A stretch of DNA of 64,000 bases from Chimonanthus salicifolius (Eukaryota > Streptophyta > Magnoliopsida > Laurales > Calycanthaceae), in contig CM023539.1 of assembly GCA_013350335.1 (NCBI GenBank), forward strand, positions 44,006,631 through 44,070,630, written 5' to 3'. This document shows positions 13,701 to 22,347 of the stretch, piece after piece; the stretch's first letter is position 1; each line of letters begins with the position of its first letter. Position numbers and translations under genes: made by a program. Below the pieces are notes generated by a model, which was not told the DNA's origin, ran no database searches, and saw only the letters and a program-made list of their open reading frames with translations.

Positions 13701-15514
13701 CAACTACTAATAAGGAATCGTTCCTATCCTAATTAGAAAATTTCCTCCGATACTTCTAAATTAAAATTTTGATAAAGTTTTAGATAACTACTAAATCTAC
13801 TTTAACACCGATTGGAACTCCACTTTCAGATTCATGAATCATCTTGCCTTCAATTTATTTTCATTGGGCCTGACTTTGCTGGGCCTGGTTTGTGTAAGTC
13901 CACAAAGCTGGACTGCCATCGATCTTGGTGCTTATTGGGCCAAGGCTTGGGCCTAATCGTGGACTTAGCTTGACATGAATTGGGCTTGGACCCACCTTCA
14001 CAGATGCCCACATCATTCTCCCAACTGTCTCCTTATGTTTATATGTTTGATGTTTAGGCCTTTAAATCGGTAGAACTTGTCTCACCCTTTGATCGGTTGT
14101 GGTCCTCGTTTGGCCCCTCAAGGAGGCTCTTACCTTATAATGTTTTGGGTGGTTTGCACTATGATTTTCCTCTTTGATTATCAAGTGTATGACCATGTTT
14201 TTGATGTATTGTGACTTGAAAATTCTTACATGAATCTGAGCTCAACACATGTATGTTGAGTTGGTGTTGCTCTAATGGCTTCCACATGGATGTTTCATAA
14301 AGGGCGGTTCTAGGGAGACTGTGGTACTCATTTTCAATGATTAGACTACACATTTTTCATGGGATGGGCCCCACATGGTTGAGTGGGATGGATAGAGGAC
14401 TTCATGGATGATAAAAATAAAGGGAAACTCTTCAATCTAATCATTAGTAACTTTGAGAGATGGGCCATGAAAAACCAATGGTTTGTAGCAATCAAACTTT
14501 CAAAATATAAAATCACAAGGCCAATATGATAAAATGAGGCTCAAATTTTACACAACCAATGTCCTTGTCATTCGCCCACCTCAATATTTGAAGATCCCTA
14601 AATGGAAGTCTCCCTAGAGTTCTTGTTTCATAAATATGAAATTATGTCCATCAAATGTTACTACCCATTCAAAAAAATTCATTTTACTAGCTGATTATGG
14701 ATTCTTTTGTCTTTGTTTCTACATTGATAATTTTATATATCCATTTTCAAGTTTTTGGTGGACAGCTAAGATAGCCCAGACATATCTGCCTTTTTTATCC
14801 TGCTAGAGTGACTTTATGGACACCAAATATGTGTTTAAACCACATGACTTGAATAGAAACTTCTCATGCCATCCTTTTTTTTTAATAATTCTTTGTGATT
14901 TGTTGGATGCTGTGAAGGCATTATCTATGGGGGAGTTACAAAAACAGCCTGCTCCCATCCTAAAGAACAAGTGTTTGATACTAGAGACTGGAGTTGAAAA
15001 ATGGGTTCTCCCAGGGATAGCCTGCTTGTTGAGGAGTTCACATGATCTAGAGACTCTCATTTTGAGGATTCCGTACTATTGTGATAATGTGAGTAATGCT
15101 CAACTTCCATTTTCATTTGTAATTGGCTATTCATGGATTCTATTTCATGTATTTTAAAGGTTATTCAATTCAATTATGCAGTTAAGCTTTGAGCATGGAT
15201 TTATGGAGAAGCACAATTTCGATGAAACAAAATATTTGGAATCATGTCATTGTGCATTCTCTAGTTTGGCACATCACCTTAAATTTGTCAAGATATTGGA
15301 TACTATGGGAGTGGAATGGCTTTCATTGTTGGATGGTAGCTCTGTTGGAAGCTCTTTAAAGAAACAGGGAAAAGTGAGGTTTGTGAAATTTTTGCTGAAG
15401 AATGCAGTGGTCTTAGAGAAATTGACTATTTACAAAACTGGAAATCATCACATGAAAGAAAATTCGGAGGTGTTATTGGAGATCGCTGAAAATATCCATC
15501 TCTTCCTTTCATAG
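4799..15514 (+). CDS. F-box/LRR-repeat protein with C-terminal FBD domain
   Basis: Predicted substrate-recruiting subunit of an SCF E3 ubiquitin ligase. I model three phase-0 exons: 4799-5863, 14918-15088 and 15182-15514 (stop), giving 522 residues. Exon 1 ends CAG|GTATTC, exon 2 ends AAT|GTGAGT, and both acceptors end in AG. The F-box is at residues about 27-68 (LPDCLLIHILSFL, then LSRRWKHLW). Leucine-rich repeats follow, with a duplicated block containing NxxDC at about 255-300. Exons 2-3 give the FBD-type end, with LSFEHGFMEKHNFDETKYLE and VRFVKFLLKNAVVLEKL. Reading through the first donor would stop after eight residues, which supports splicing. Intron 1 is about 9.05 kb and holds a hAT MITE and a LINE insertion. 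The target of the ligase cannot be read from sequence. Confidence 0.87.
6408..6558. mobile_element. hAT-type MITE, 151 bp, in F-box intron 1
   Basis: The element begins CAGGGCTGGCCCTG and ends CAGGGCCAGCCTTG, as imperfect inverted repeats. The 8-bp duplication CATTCAGC flanks it at 6400-6407 and 6559-6566. An 8-bp TSD with CAGGG ends is typical of hAT transposons. The interior is GC-rich (GCCTAGGGCCCC-like) and non-coding. Its ends match those of the large element at 20495-26389. Confidence 0.85.
6687..6720. repeat. TTC/TTA microsatellite
   Basis: A short run of CTT trinucleotides changes into ATT/GTT units inside F-box intron 1. It is non-coding. Confidence 0.8.
7925..8044. repeat. Inverted repeat, 20-bp stem and ~80-nt loop
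   Basis: ACATTGACGGATACCTGTTC at 7925-7944 is complementary to 8025-8044 with a single change, which would be a G:U pair in RNA. The loop is about 80 nt. It could be the ends of a small MITE or an intronic hairpin transcript. No clean TSD was found. Confidence 0.6.
8045..9620. other. Intronic DNA without recognised features
   Basis: This is AT-rich intron sequence of the F-box gene between the hairpin and the LINE insertion. Short reading frames exist on both strands, but none shows family motifs or composition that suggests coding. I see nothing specific in it. Confidence 0.5.
10042..12590 (-). pseudogene. Broken LINE ORF2: reverse transcriptase, zf-RVT, RNase H
   Basis: Homology begins near 12590 with a HFTFFKSCWATV block. 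It continues through LIPKREDPTKLSHYRPISL (fingers), ANRGLRQGDPLSPFIF and VQFLDDIVF (the catalytic box, usually F/Y-A-DD, here L-DD). Next come a thumb-like RLTRWGRKHLSLGGRVTLIKS region, a zf-RVT domain at 10300-10902 with CILCELSDEDLDHQFINCP, and an RNase H start (MKFNVDGAARGKPGPAGIGG) at 10042-10233. Frameshifts and stops at roughly 12130, 11840, 11640 and 10900 split it, so no intact polyprotein exists. It is a dead copy. Confidence 0.85.
12591..14030. other. Unexplained 5' segment of the LINE insertion
   Basis: This 1.44-kb block lies inside the 18-bp TSD but shows no LINE endonuclease or ORF1 homology in any frame. It contains CTGCAA/TTGCAG-rich stretches (13140-13530) and GGGCC/GGCCCA-rich stretches (12640-12720, 13860-13990). 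It could be a chimeric 5' end from template switching, a nested LTR fragment, or a rearranged remnant. I do not assign a family. Confidence 0.5.
14049..14917. other. 3' part of F-box intron 1
   Basis: Ordinary AT-rich intron sequence runs up to the acceptor TGTGAAG at 14911-14917. I see no repeat with defined ends. A T-rich tract precedes the acceptor at about 14873-14885 and may serve as the polypyrimidine tract. Confidence 0.5.
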
Positions 15515-16846
15515 AGGAAAAGATGGAATTAACAATGTTCTGTGCTCACTTAAGCCTCTTACCTTGTGTAGCTTATTCTAGCACAACTTCAGTACTGGAG
15601 ATCTAATCATGCTACAGGTGTACAGTGCTACCAGGTTTTGTCAATACCTCTGCTCATTAGATGTTTATTAGCATTAGGCTCGAGTATATGTTACATTTTT
15701 TTTTTTACAGTCCTAAGGTTACCAGATTTTATTAAAATGAATGAAGGAATAGACAGCAAGGGCCACCACTTACATTGGTTTTTCTTGAGGCTGGTTTTTA
15801 TGTGTATTTAGATACTTGTTACTTTACATTGTAATAATTTTGTCTTTGAAGATCAATACAAGTTCTTGCATACTGCATACTTTGGAATTCGTGTTTATAG
15901 TGTCTAAAGAACAACCATCAATTTTCTCCTCGTATTTTGTTTTTCCCTCTGCCTACATTTTACCCATGAATATAATCATTGTCACAAAGCACAGTTTCAG
16001 ACCCTTAATGGGTAGGAACAAAAACGTGTCAGAAACAGTGCATACACAGATAGACTAGTGAATGGAGGGCATTGCTTTTGTTGCCCTCTGTTTCCTGCTA
16101 GTGAATGAGGCTTCTATGCTTTCTGAGCTCAATCTATCTTTGTTCATTGTTTCTGCTATTTTGGATTGTAAAGAAATATCCTGTATGAATCTTTCTCTTA
16201 TAATAAATTATAAACCATTCTGAATATCGGAAATGTTAGTAAACAAGTCTGGATTTGGATCCATTTGATTGCAGCCAGATCTGTCTGAATTTATACTCAT
16301 TTTTATCTAACAATCAATTTTTCTTACTTCAATATGATAAAAATATCATCTACTCTTAGCTGTATTCTTCCTCAGTACCCTTTTATATGCAGAGTACATA
16401 CTTCCAATACCAAAGAAATTCCACAAAAGTGAATGTGAATTCCTAAAGCAAACAGTCCTCTCTTTCCCCAAACACCCAAATCAAGCTAGTAATTCTAAAT
16501 TCGACTTGGCATTTCCAACAAAAATGACACTGAATGGGATTTTTTAGCATCCTACATGATATTGCTGCACATGAATTTTACTCAATCGTGTGGAATCCAT
16601 ATTAGTATAGGTCAGATTGGACTTGATCTGTGCACTGGGTTTGACATGGATGCAACCCAATTTGTAGAAATTGTAGCGAGCTCGATCCATATCTGAATCT
16701 CAAGTTCATCCTGACCAGCCCAGTAGACTTTACAAGTGTCCATGGGCCTATCACGTATCTTAATTAACTGGATCCTCCAACACAAAGCATGCAGCAATTG
16801 ACGGTTGCTGCTTGAATACAAAAAGAAAAAACACCTGTGCAACAGC
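15515..16846. other. F-box 3' UTR and intergenic DNA
   Basis: The F-box transcript probably ends within about 15550-16200, where AATAAA-like signals occur (for example near 16200). A T-run followed by a TAAAATGAATGAAGG-like stretch near 15700-15760 resembles a LINE 3' tail but is too short to assign. No gene is visible. Confidence 0.4.
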
Positions 16847-17135
16847 CAGGGGTAAAATCTCGGCCGATACGCAATATGCATGGTTTCGGTCAGAGATAAA
16901 AATATTCACCAATATTATTTTTTATTTAAAAATAAATAAATATCGGCGTGGGCTCGGCCGATATTTATATTTTTTTCAATTTTTTTTTAAAAAATAGCCT
17001 TTTTTATTTTTTTAAATGAATTTTTTTTAAAAAAAAACTACTGAGATTTTCAAAAAAAAAATGAGGGGAGAGAAAAATCTCGGCCGAGATCAAATATCGG
17101 CCGAAAATTTTTCTGAGCCGAATTTTCGACCCCTG
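16847..17135. mobile_element. hAT-type MITE of the ATCGGCCGAT family, 289 bp
   Basis: The element starts CAGGGGTAAAATCTCGGCCG and ends in CGACCCCTG. The exact 8-bp duplication GCAACAGC lies at 16839-16846 and 17136-17143. CAGGGG ends with an 8-bp TSD are hAT hallmarks. The interior carries several CTCGGCCGA/ATCGGCCGA palindromes around an A/T-rich core. No transposase is encoded, so mobility would depend on an autonomous relative. Confidence 0.9.
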
Positions 17136-17234
17136 GCAACAGCTCCCTACAATCTTAATTTCATCTTCTACAGTTCCACCAAGGGAAGTCTGTAAACAGA
17201 AAAGAGAAATGCACGTATGACTAACCCAAAATAG

Positions 17235-18010
17235 AAAATAAAAAATAAAAACCTAGGGTGAGCATATTATTGTTTTTTAAAGTAAGGGTCATTTTTATGA
17301 AGTAAAAGTCGAAATTTTGATGTGTCCTAAAAAATTAAAAATTTTCTAAAACTTTGAAAATTGTCTAAACATTTCATAAAGAGAGAAATCAACGTGAGTA
17401 AACACCTAATATGAAATTTATGTTCTCAAGTATCCCTCATCGACATATATCTTCTATTACAATTTATAAATTTTTTATTGTAAAAATGTCAGAATATTAG
17501 AAAAAAATACAATGAGACCATAAAAACTTTATTAACTACATCAAGGGTTCTTCATTTAATTATAGAAACATCTGTATATCATTTCATTTATTTTTTTGAT
17601 AAGAAATTCAAAAATTGAAAGTATCTTAGAATACTCAGATTTTATCAAATTTTCAAAAAATTCTTGAAAAATCACAAACCCCCTATAAACTATGTGAATG
17701 GAATTATTACATCTTTATTGAAATTCATAAACATTGAATATTATTTCATTAACTTATTTTCCCAGAAAACTCAAAATTTGAGATTATCTTAAATCTGCAA
17801 TTCGAAAAAAATTAACGAAAATAACTCAAAATAGTCAAAATTAATAAAAATAACTTAAAGTGACTAAAATTAAATAATTTGCTTAGAAACCTTTTTAATT
17901 TTGAAAATATTGGTGAAAATAACTTGAAAATTGATCGAAACTGATTTTACAAAAAAAAAAAAAAATCCACGTATTGGCTAATAAACTGGTCAATATAGCG
18001 ATACTACCCT
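17235..18010 (+). repeat. Dispersed ~750-bp AT-rich repeat, copy 1
   Basis: This segment aligns over its length with 47935-48645 in the same orientation. Shared blocks include ACATxTxTCTTCTATxACAAT, CTTCATTTAATTxTAGAAACA, TATATCATTTCATTTATTTT, ATTGAAATTCATAA and AAAATAACTTGAAAA. It ends in sequence reminiscent of the ATCGGCCGAT family (TATTGGC and TCAATATAGCGATAC). It may be a larger, decayed relative of that hAT family. No coding frame is seen. Confidence 0.6.
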
Positions 18011-18380
18011 CTGATATATATCAGCATATATTAAACAAGTACAATAATGGTGAGAGTGATGAGGAATTTGACAATTAGAACATCATTCACAAAACAAAGA
18101 CAAAGTAAATTTCATTATGAAGAGCCTCAAACATATACATCAAGACACAACCAACAAAGAACCATATGTGATAGCACCATCCAATAGAATGGTATAAATG
18201 AAATTAAAAAAAAAGTACCATAGTAAAACACATCATGTGGTACCATGTCCAAACATAACAAGAAGCTTCAAGGGCCTCTAAATGTCAACATGAGATGTCT
18301 GTAATGTGCATTAGGGCAAAGCTTTTGACTAGGAACCAAGTTTATCAAGCAGTATCAAGTCATCATCTGTCATATGAACT

Positions 18381-19727
18381 TCAAGGGCTGGTGGTTGAAT
18401 GGGGTGGAGAGAGTGAGGGTAAAGTGGGTAATGTTGGAACTTCAACCTTAGGAAGAGTGGGGATGGTGGGCAATGTGGGTTTGGGAACATCGGGTAAATG
18501 GGGCAATTCAGGCTTGGGTGCATCAGGCAATGTGGGCTTGGGCACCTCAGGAACATGAGGCATTTCGGGCTTGGGCACATCAGGCAAGTGTGGCACTTCT
18601 GGTTTGGGTGCCTCAGGCACTTGAGGTATTTCAGGCTTGGGGGCATCAGGCAATGTGGGCTTGGGCAACTCAGGAACATGAGGAGCATCAGGCGTTGACG
18701 GCTTGGTCACCTCAGGAACATTAGGCATTTCGGGCTTGGGTACATCAGGCAATGTGGGCTTGGGCAAATCAGGAGCATGAGGAGCGTCAGGCGTTGACGG
18801 CTTGGTCACCTCAGGAACATTAGGCATTTCGGGCTTGGGCACGTCAGGCAAGTGTGGCACTTCTACTTTGGGCGCCTCAGGCACTTGAGGTATTTCAGTC
18901 TTGAGCGCATCAGGCAGTGTGGGCTTGGGCAAATCAGGAACATGAGGTACTTCAGGTTTGGGCATCTCAGGCACATGTGGCGCTTCAGGCAATGTTGGCT
19001 TGGGCACCTCAGGAACATTAGGCATTTCGGGCTTGGGTACATCAGGCAAGTGTGGCACTTCTAGTTTGGGAGCCTCAGGCACCTGAGGTATTTCGAGCTT
19101 GGGAGCATCAGGCAATGTGGGCTTGGGCAACTCAGGAACATGAGGTACTTCAGGTTTGGGCATCTCAGGCACATGTGGCGCTTCTGGCAATGTGGGCTTG
19201 GGCACCTCAGGAACATGAGGAGCGTCAGGCGTTGACAGCTTGGACACCTCAGGAACATGAGGAGCTTCAGGCTTGGGCACCTCAGGAACATTAGGCATTT
19301 CGGGCTTCGGCACATCAGGCAAGTGTGGCACTTCTAGTTTGGGAGCCTCAGGCACTTGAGGTATTTCGGGCTTGGGCACGTCAGGTAATATGGGCTTGGG
19401 CAAATCAGGAACATGAGGCACTTCAGGTTTTGGCACCTCAGGCATATGTGGCACTTCAGGCAATGTGGGCTTGGGTACCTCAGGAAGATGAGGAACATCG
19501 GACTTGGGAACCTCAGGCGGTGACGGCTTGGGAACCTTAGGAACATGAGGAACTTCAGGCTTGGGCACCTCAGGCAATGGTGGCAGTATGGGCTTAGGAA
19601 GCTCCGGAATGGTGGGCAAGGCTGGGTCTGTAGTGTCAAGTAGACGCCGTGCTGCCAAGCTAACTCCTATGTTCGACATTGCAAGAGAGATGAACAAGCA
19701 CACCAGAAAAGTTGAGTGAGGAGACAT
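18381..19727 (-). CDS. PELPK1: PELPK-type proline-rich secreted cell-wall protein
   Basis: Single-exon 448-residue protein. Residues 1-25 form a signal peptide (hydrophobic FLVCLFISLA core, cleavage probably after VSLA). The mature part is almost entirely a pentad-like repeat P-[EDT]-[LVIAM]-P-[KHNEQ], from PELPKP and PEVPKP through PTLPTLP near the C-terminus. It is rich in Pro, Lys and Glu and lacks Cys and Tyr crosslinking motifs. This is the architecture of Arabidopsis PELPK1, a cell-wall protein linked to growth and germination. A higher-order block, PEIPQVPEAPK-EVPHLPDVPKPE, recurs four times, so unequal exchange probably changes length. The start follows a TATA box at a normal distance. 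Proline hydroxylation is inferred. Confidence 0.88.
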   Translation of the reverse strand: MSPHSTFLVCLFISLAMSNIGVSLAARRLLDTTDPALPTIPELPKPILPPLPEVPKPEVPHVPKVPKPSPPEVPKSDVPHLPEVPKPTLPEVPHMPEVPKPEVPHVPDLPKPILPDVPKPEIPQVPEAPKLEVPHLPDVPKPEMPNVPEVPKPEAPHVPEVSKLSTPDAPHVPEVPKPTLPEAPHVPEMPKPEVPHVPELPKPTLPDAPKLEIPQVPEAPKLEVPHLPDVPKPEMPNVPEVPKPTLPEAPHVPEMPKPEVPHVPDLPKPTLPDALKTEIPQVPEAPKVEVPHLPDVPKPEMPNVPEVTKPSTPDAPHAPDLPKPTLPDVPKPEMPNVPEVTKPSTPDAPHVPELPKPTLPDAPKPEIPQVPEAPKPEVPHLPDVPKPEMPHVPEVPKPTLPDAPKPELPHLPDVPKPTLPTIPTLPKVEVPTLPTLPSLSPPHSTTSP

Positions 19728-19838
19728 TTTTGTGGGATAGCAAGTAGCAATGGAGGGCTAAAGATTAAGAGTAAGATGAAGGAGAGAGGCGAGTGCTGGG
19801 GGAGCAAATTTGTTGAGAATTGAGGAAATTGTTGTGTG

Positions 19839-19848
19839 TTTATATAAG
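19839..19848 (-). promoter_or_regulatory. TATA box of the PELPK-type gene
   Basis: On the minus strand the sequence reads CTTATATAAA, about 112 bp upstream of the ATG at 19727. This spacing leaves a short 5' leader of about 80 nt and supports the chosen start. Confidence 0.7.
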
Positions 19849-20640
19849 GAGAGATTGTTGGGAGCCATCGATAATTAGTCTTTGGTTGTTGATATGTTCA
19901 TTTGTTTGTAGTTGAGACTTGAAAAATAGCAGAGTCTGGTGATAATGTCTTGTTAGTTCACCTTCTCATCTATCATCATGTCCACAACTGTCATGGAATC
20001 TTAGTTTAGGAGACCTAAACAGGTAAAAGAAATATTAAATAATGAAGAAGATATTGGCATATTAATATAATATATGTTAAGACAAGCAGGTCAAATGTAA
20101 AAGCATGTACGGAACTGATTGCTTACGTTCATTGTTATAAGCGGCGATAAGATGATATTGGTACTTATTTGATAGTGACTAATGTTTATTATGGTCACCG
20201 GAATAGAGCATCAGATAAAACTCTAAATGCATAGAAACTTTCGCAAGTGATGGACTTGTTCAAGACTCAAATTTGATGCATCTGATATCAGTTGAACTAC
20301 CCCGTGAGACAATTTATTTATTTTTCTCTAAGAATCTTCAGACAACACCTTATCAAATTATCTTATCTTTGTGGTTTCAATCCAACTTCATAATTTTGGT
20401 TTATCTGACATTAAACCATCTTTTAAACATGAGTTATTAGTGCATATACAATTTACTTTGAAAAATGAAAGTCATCGTGTACTAGGAAGAGAATCAGGGT
20501 CGGCCTTGAGATTTCAGAAGTCCTAGGCGAACTTTTAAAATGGGCCTTTTATACACTCACAAAAAATAAAATTATATAATTTTTTTAAAAAATGCGAAAC
20601 ATTCAAATAAAATATCATAATCAAATTTATAACAAATTAT

Positions 20641-21874
20641 GGGCGCCCATTTAGACACCAGGCTTTTTTGTCACTAGACACCAGTTTTTGAATTTTGAGG
20701 GGAAATTACCATTTTGCCCTCCCACGTTTTATCCTTCGAACGATTCACTACACAGTCGAATCGTTCAAAGGATTTTTCAGTTGATTTTTTCGTTCCTTCG
20801 AACGATTCAACTGTTCAGTGAATCATTCGAAGGATATTTCAGTTGATTTTTCCGTTCATTCGAACTATTCACTGTACAGTGAACCGTTCCTTCGAACGAT
20901 TCACTGTACAGTGAATCGTTAGAAGGATCACAAGATCATTCGAATGAAAACTTTGTAGCTACAGTAACATCAGTAAAAAAAATAACAGTAAAATGTCTTT
21001 TAAAATTTTAAAGTTATTTTTTAAGCACTGTGTATTTTCAAAATTTCTAAAATTAAATATCCAGACTAATTACGATAATTTGATAAAAATACTTTAAGAC
21101 TTCAAGGTCTTTTGACACTCCTAAATATTTAAAACACAGTATTTTACAAATAAGGGTATCCCTAGGGTGTGACGAAAACACATTTAGAAGTGTCAAAAGA
21201 CCTTAAAGTGTTAAAGTATTTTTATCAGGTTATCGTAATTAGTCCAGATATTCAATTTAAGAAATTTTGGAAATACACAGTGCTTAAAAAATAACGTGCA
21301 TAGTGTATTAAATAATAAAATCTCTTTTAAAACTTTAAAGTTATTTTTTAAACACTGTGTATTTCCAAAAAATTTCAAATTGAATATCCGGACTAATTAC
21401 GATAACCTGATAAAAATACTTTAACACTTCAAGGTCTTTTGACACTTCTAAATGTGTTTTCGTCACACCCTAGGATACCCTTATTTGTAAAATACTGTGT
21501 TTTAAATATTTAGGAGTGTCAAAAGACCTTAAAGTCTTAAAGTATTTTTATTAGATTATCGTAATTAGTCTGGATATTGAATTTTAGAAATTTTAGAAAT
21601 ACACAGTGCTTAAAAAATAACTTTAAAGTTTTAAATAAAATTTAAATTAAATATTACTGTAGCAATTCATTCGAAGGATGATATTCATTCGAAGGATGAT
21701 ATTCATTCGAAGGATCTCAAAAATAAGATTTTAAGGTATCCTTCAAAGGATCTCGAAAATGGTCTACATAATCCTTCGAACGATTTTTAGCAGAAGGGCA
21801 AAACGGTAATTTCCCCTCAAAATCCAAAAACTGGCGTCTGGTGACAAATTTCCCTGGTGTCTAAATGGGCGCCC
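20641..21874. mobile_element. Mutator-like fold-back element with long TIRs, 1,234 bp
   Basis: The left end is GGGCGCCCATTTAGACACCA and the right end is its near-perfect complement. Arm similarity extends at least 80 bp, through GAGGGGAAATTACCATTTTG. The 9-bp duplication ACAAATTAT lies at 20632-20640 and 21875-21883, which is the Mutator hallmark. The inner arms carry TTCGAACGATTCACTGTACA-type palindromes (20735-20935, mirrored at 21665-21785). The core is a block of about 150 bp present four times in alternating orientation, with centres near 21110, 21195, 21435 and 21520. No transposase is present. Confidence 0.88.
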
Positions 21875-22347
21875 ACAAATTATTATTTAAAATTTACTCC
21901 TTTTGGATTTTGAGATACAAAATTACTAACTAAATTACTATATTCAAGTTTTTTTAACATATTTTTTAATAGATAAAATAGTTAATTCATTCAATCTTTC
22001 ATGTGACAAATTTAATTTCCACTTGTGTCATGTATGTTGATTTTTTTATTTTTTATTACTATTTTATTGTATTTAAAAAGAGTAGTTGACATGCTAAAGT
22101 ATATAATGCATTTAAAATAATTTATAAAGTAAAATTATGTTAAAAAATTATCACTCAGTTATAAACTATAAAGCACAAAACAGTCATTCAAATTTAAATC
22201 CATTTTATTTCTATTCAACTATTTATTTTACAATGAACACTAAGTTTTCTCATTTATTGACTTCTTTAGATCACATTTTTATTAAAATTTTTGAAAAAAT
22301 GATAAGAATAATGATTAGTTAAAATGTAGCCTTTATATAATCATTTT

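Larger units (their letters stand above)
9639..14030 (-). mobile_element. LINE insertion (L1-type, plant RNase H-bearing) with 18-bp TSD
   Basis: The direct repeat CCTTATGTTTATATGTTT flanks the insert exactly, at 9621-9638 and 14031-14048. A T-run at the left end (an A-tail on the minus strand) fits target-primed reverse transcription in minus orientation. Minus-strand remains run reverse transcriptase, then zinc-knuckle (zf-RVT), then RNase H. Endonuclease and ORF1 are absent. The 5' third (12591-14030) does not resemble a LINE. Being inside the F-box intron and antisense to it, the insertion enlarges that intron by 4.4 kb. Confidence 0.88.

Noticed and set aside
18473..19540. Several plus-strand frames rich in Trp, Gln and Ala
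   Set aside because: They are antisense shadows of the PELPK repeats in the gene on the other strand.
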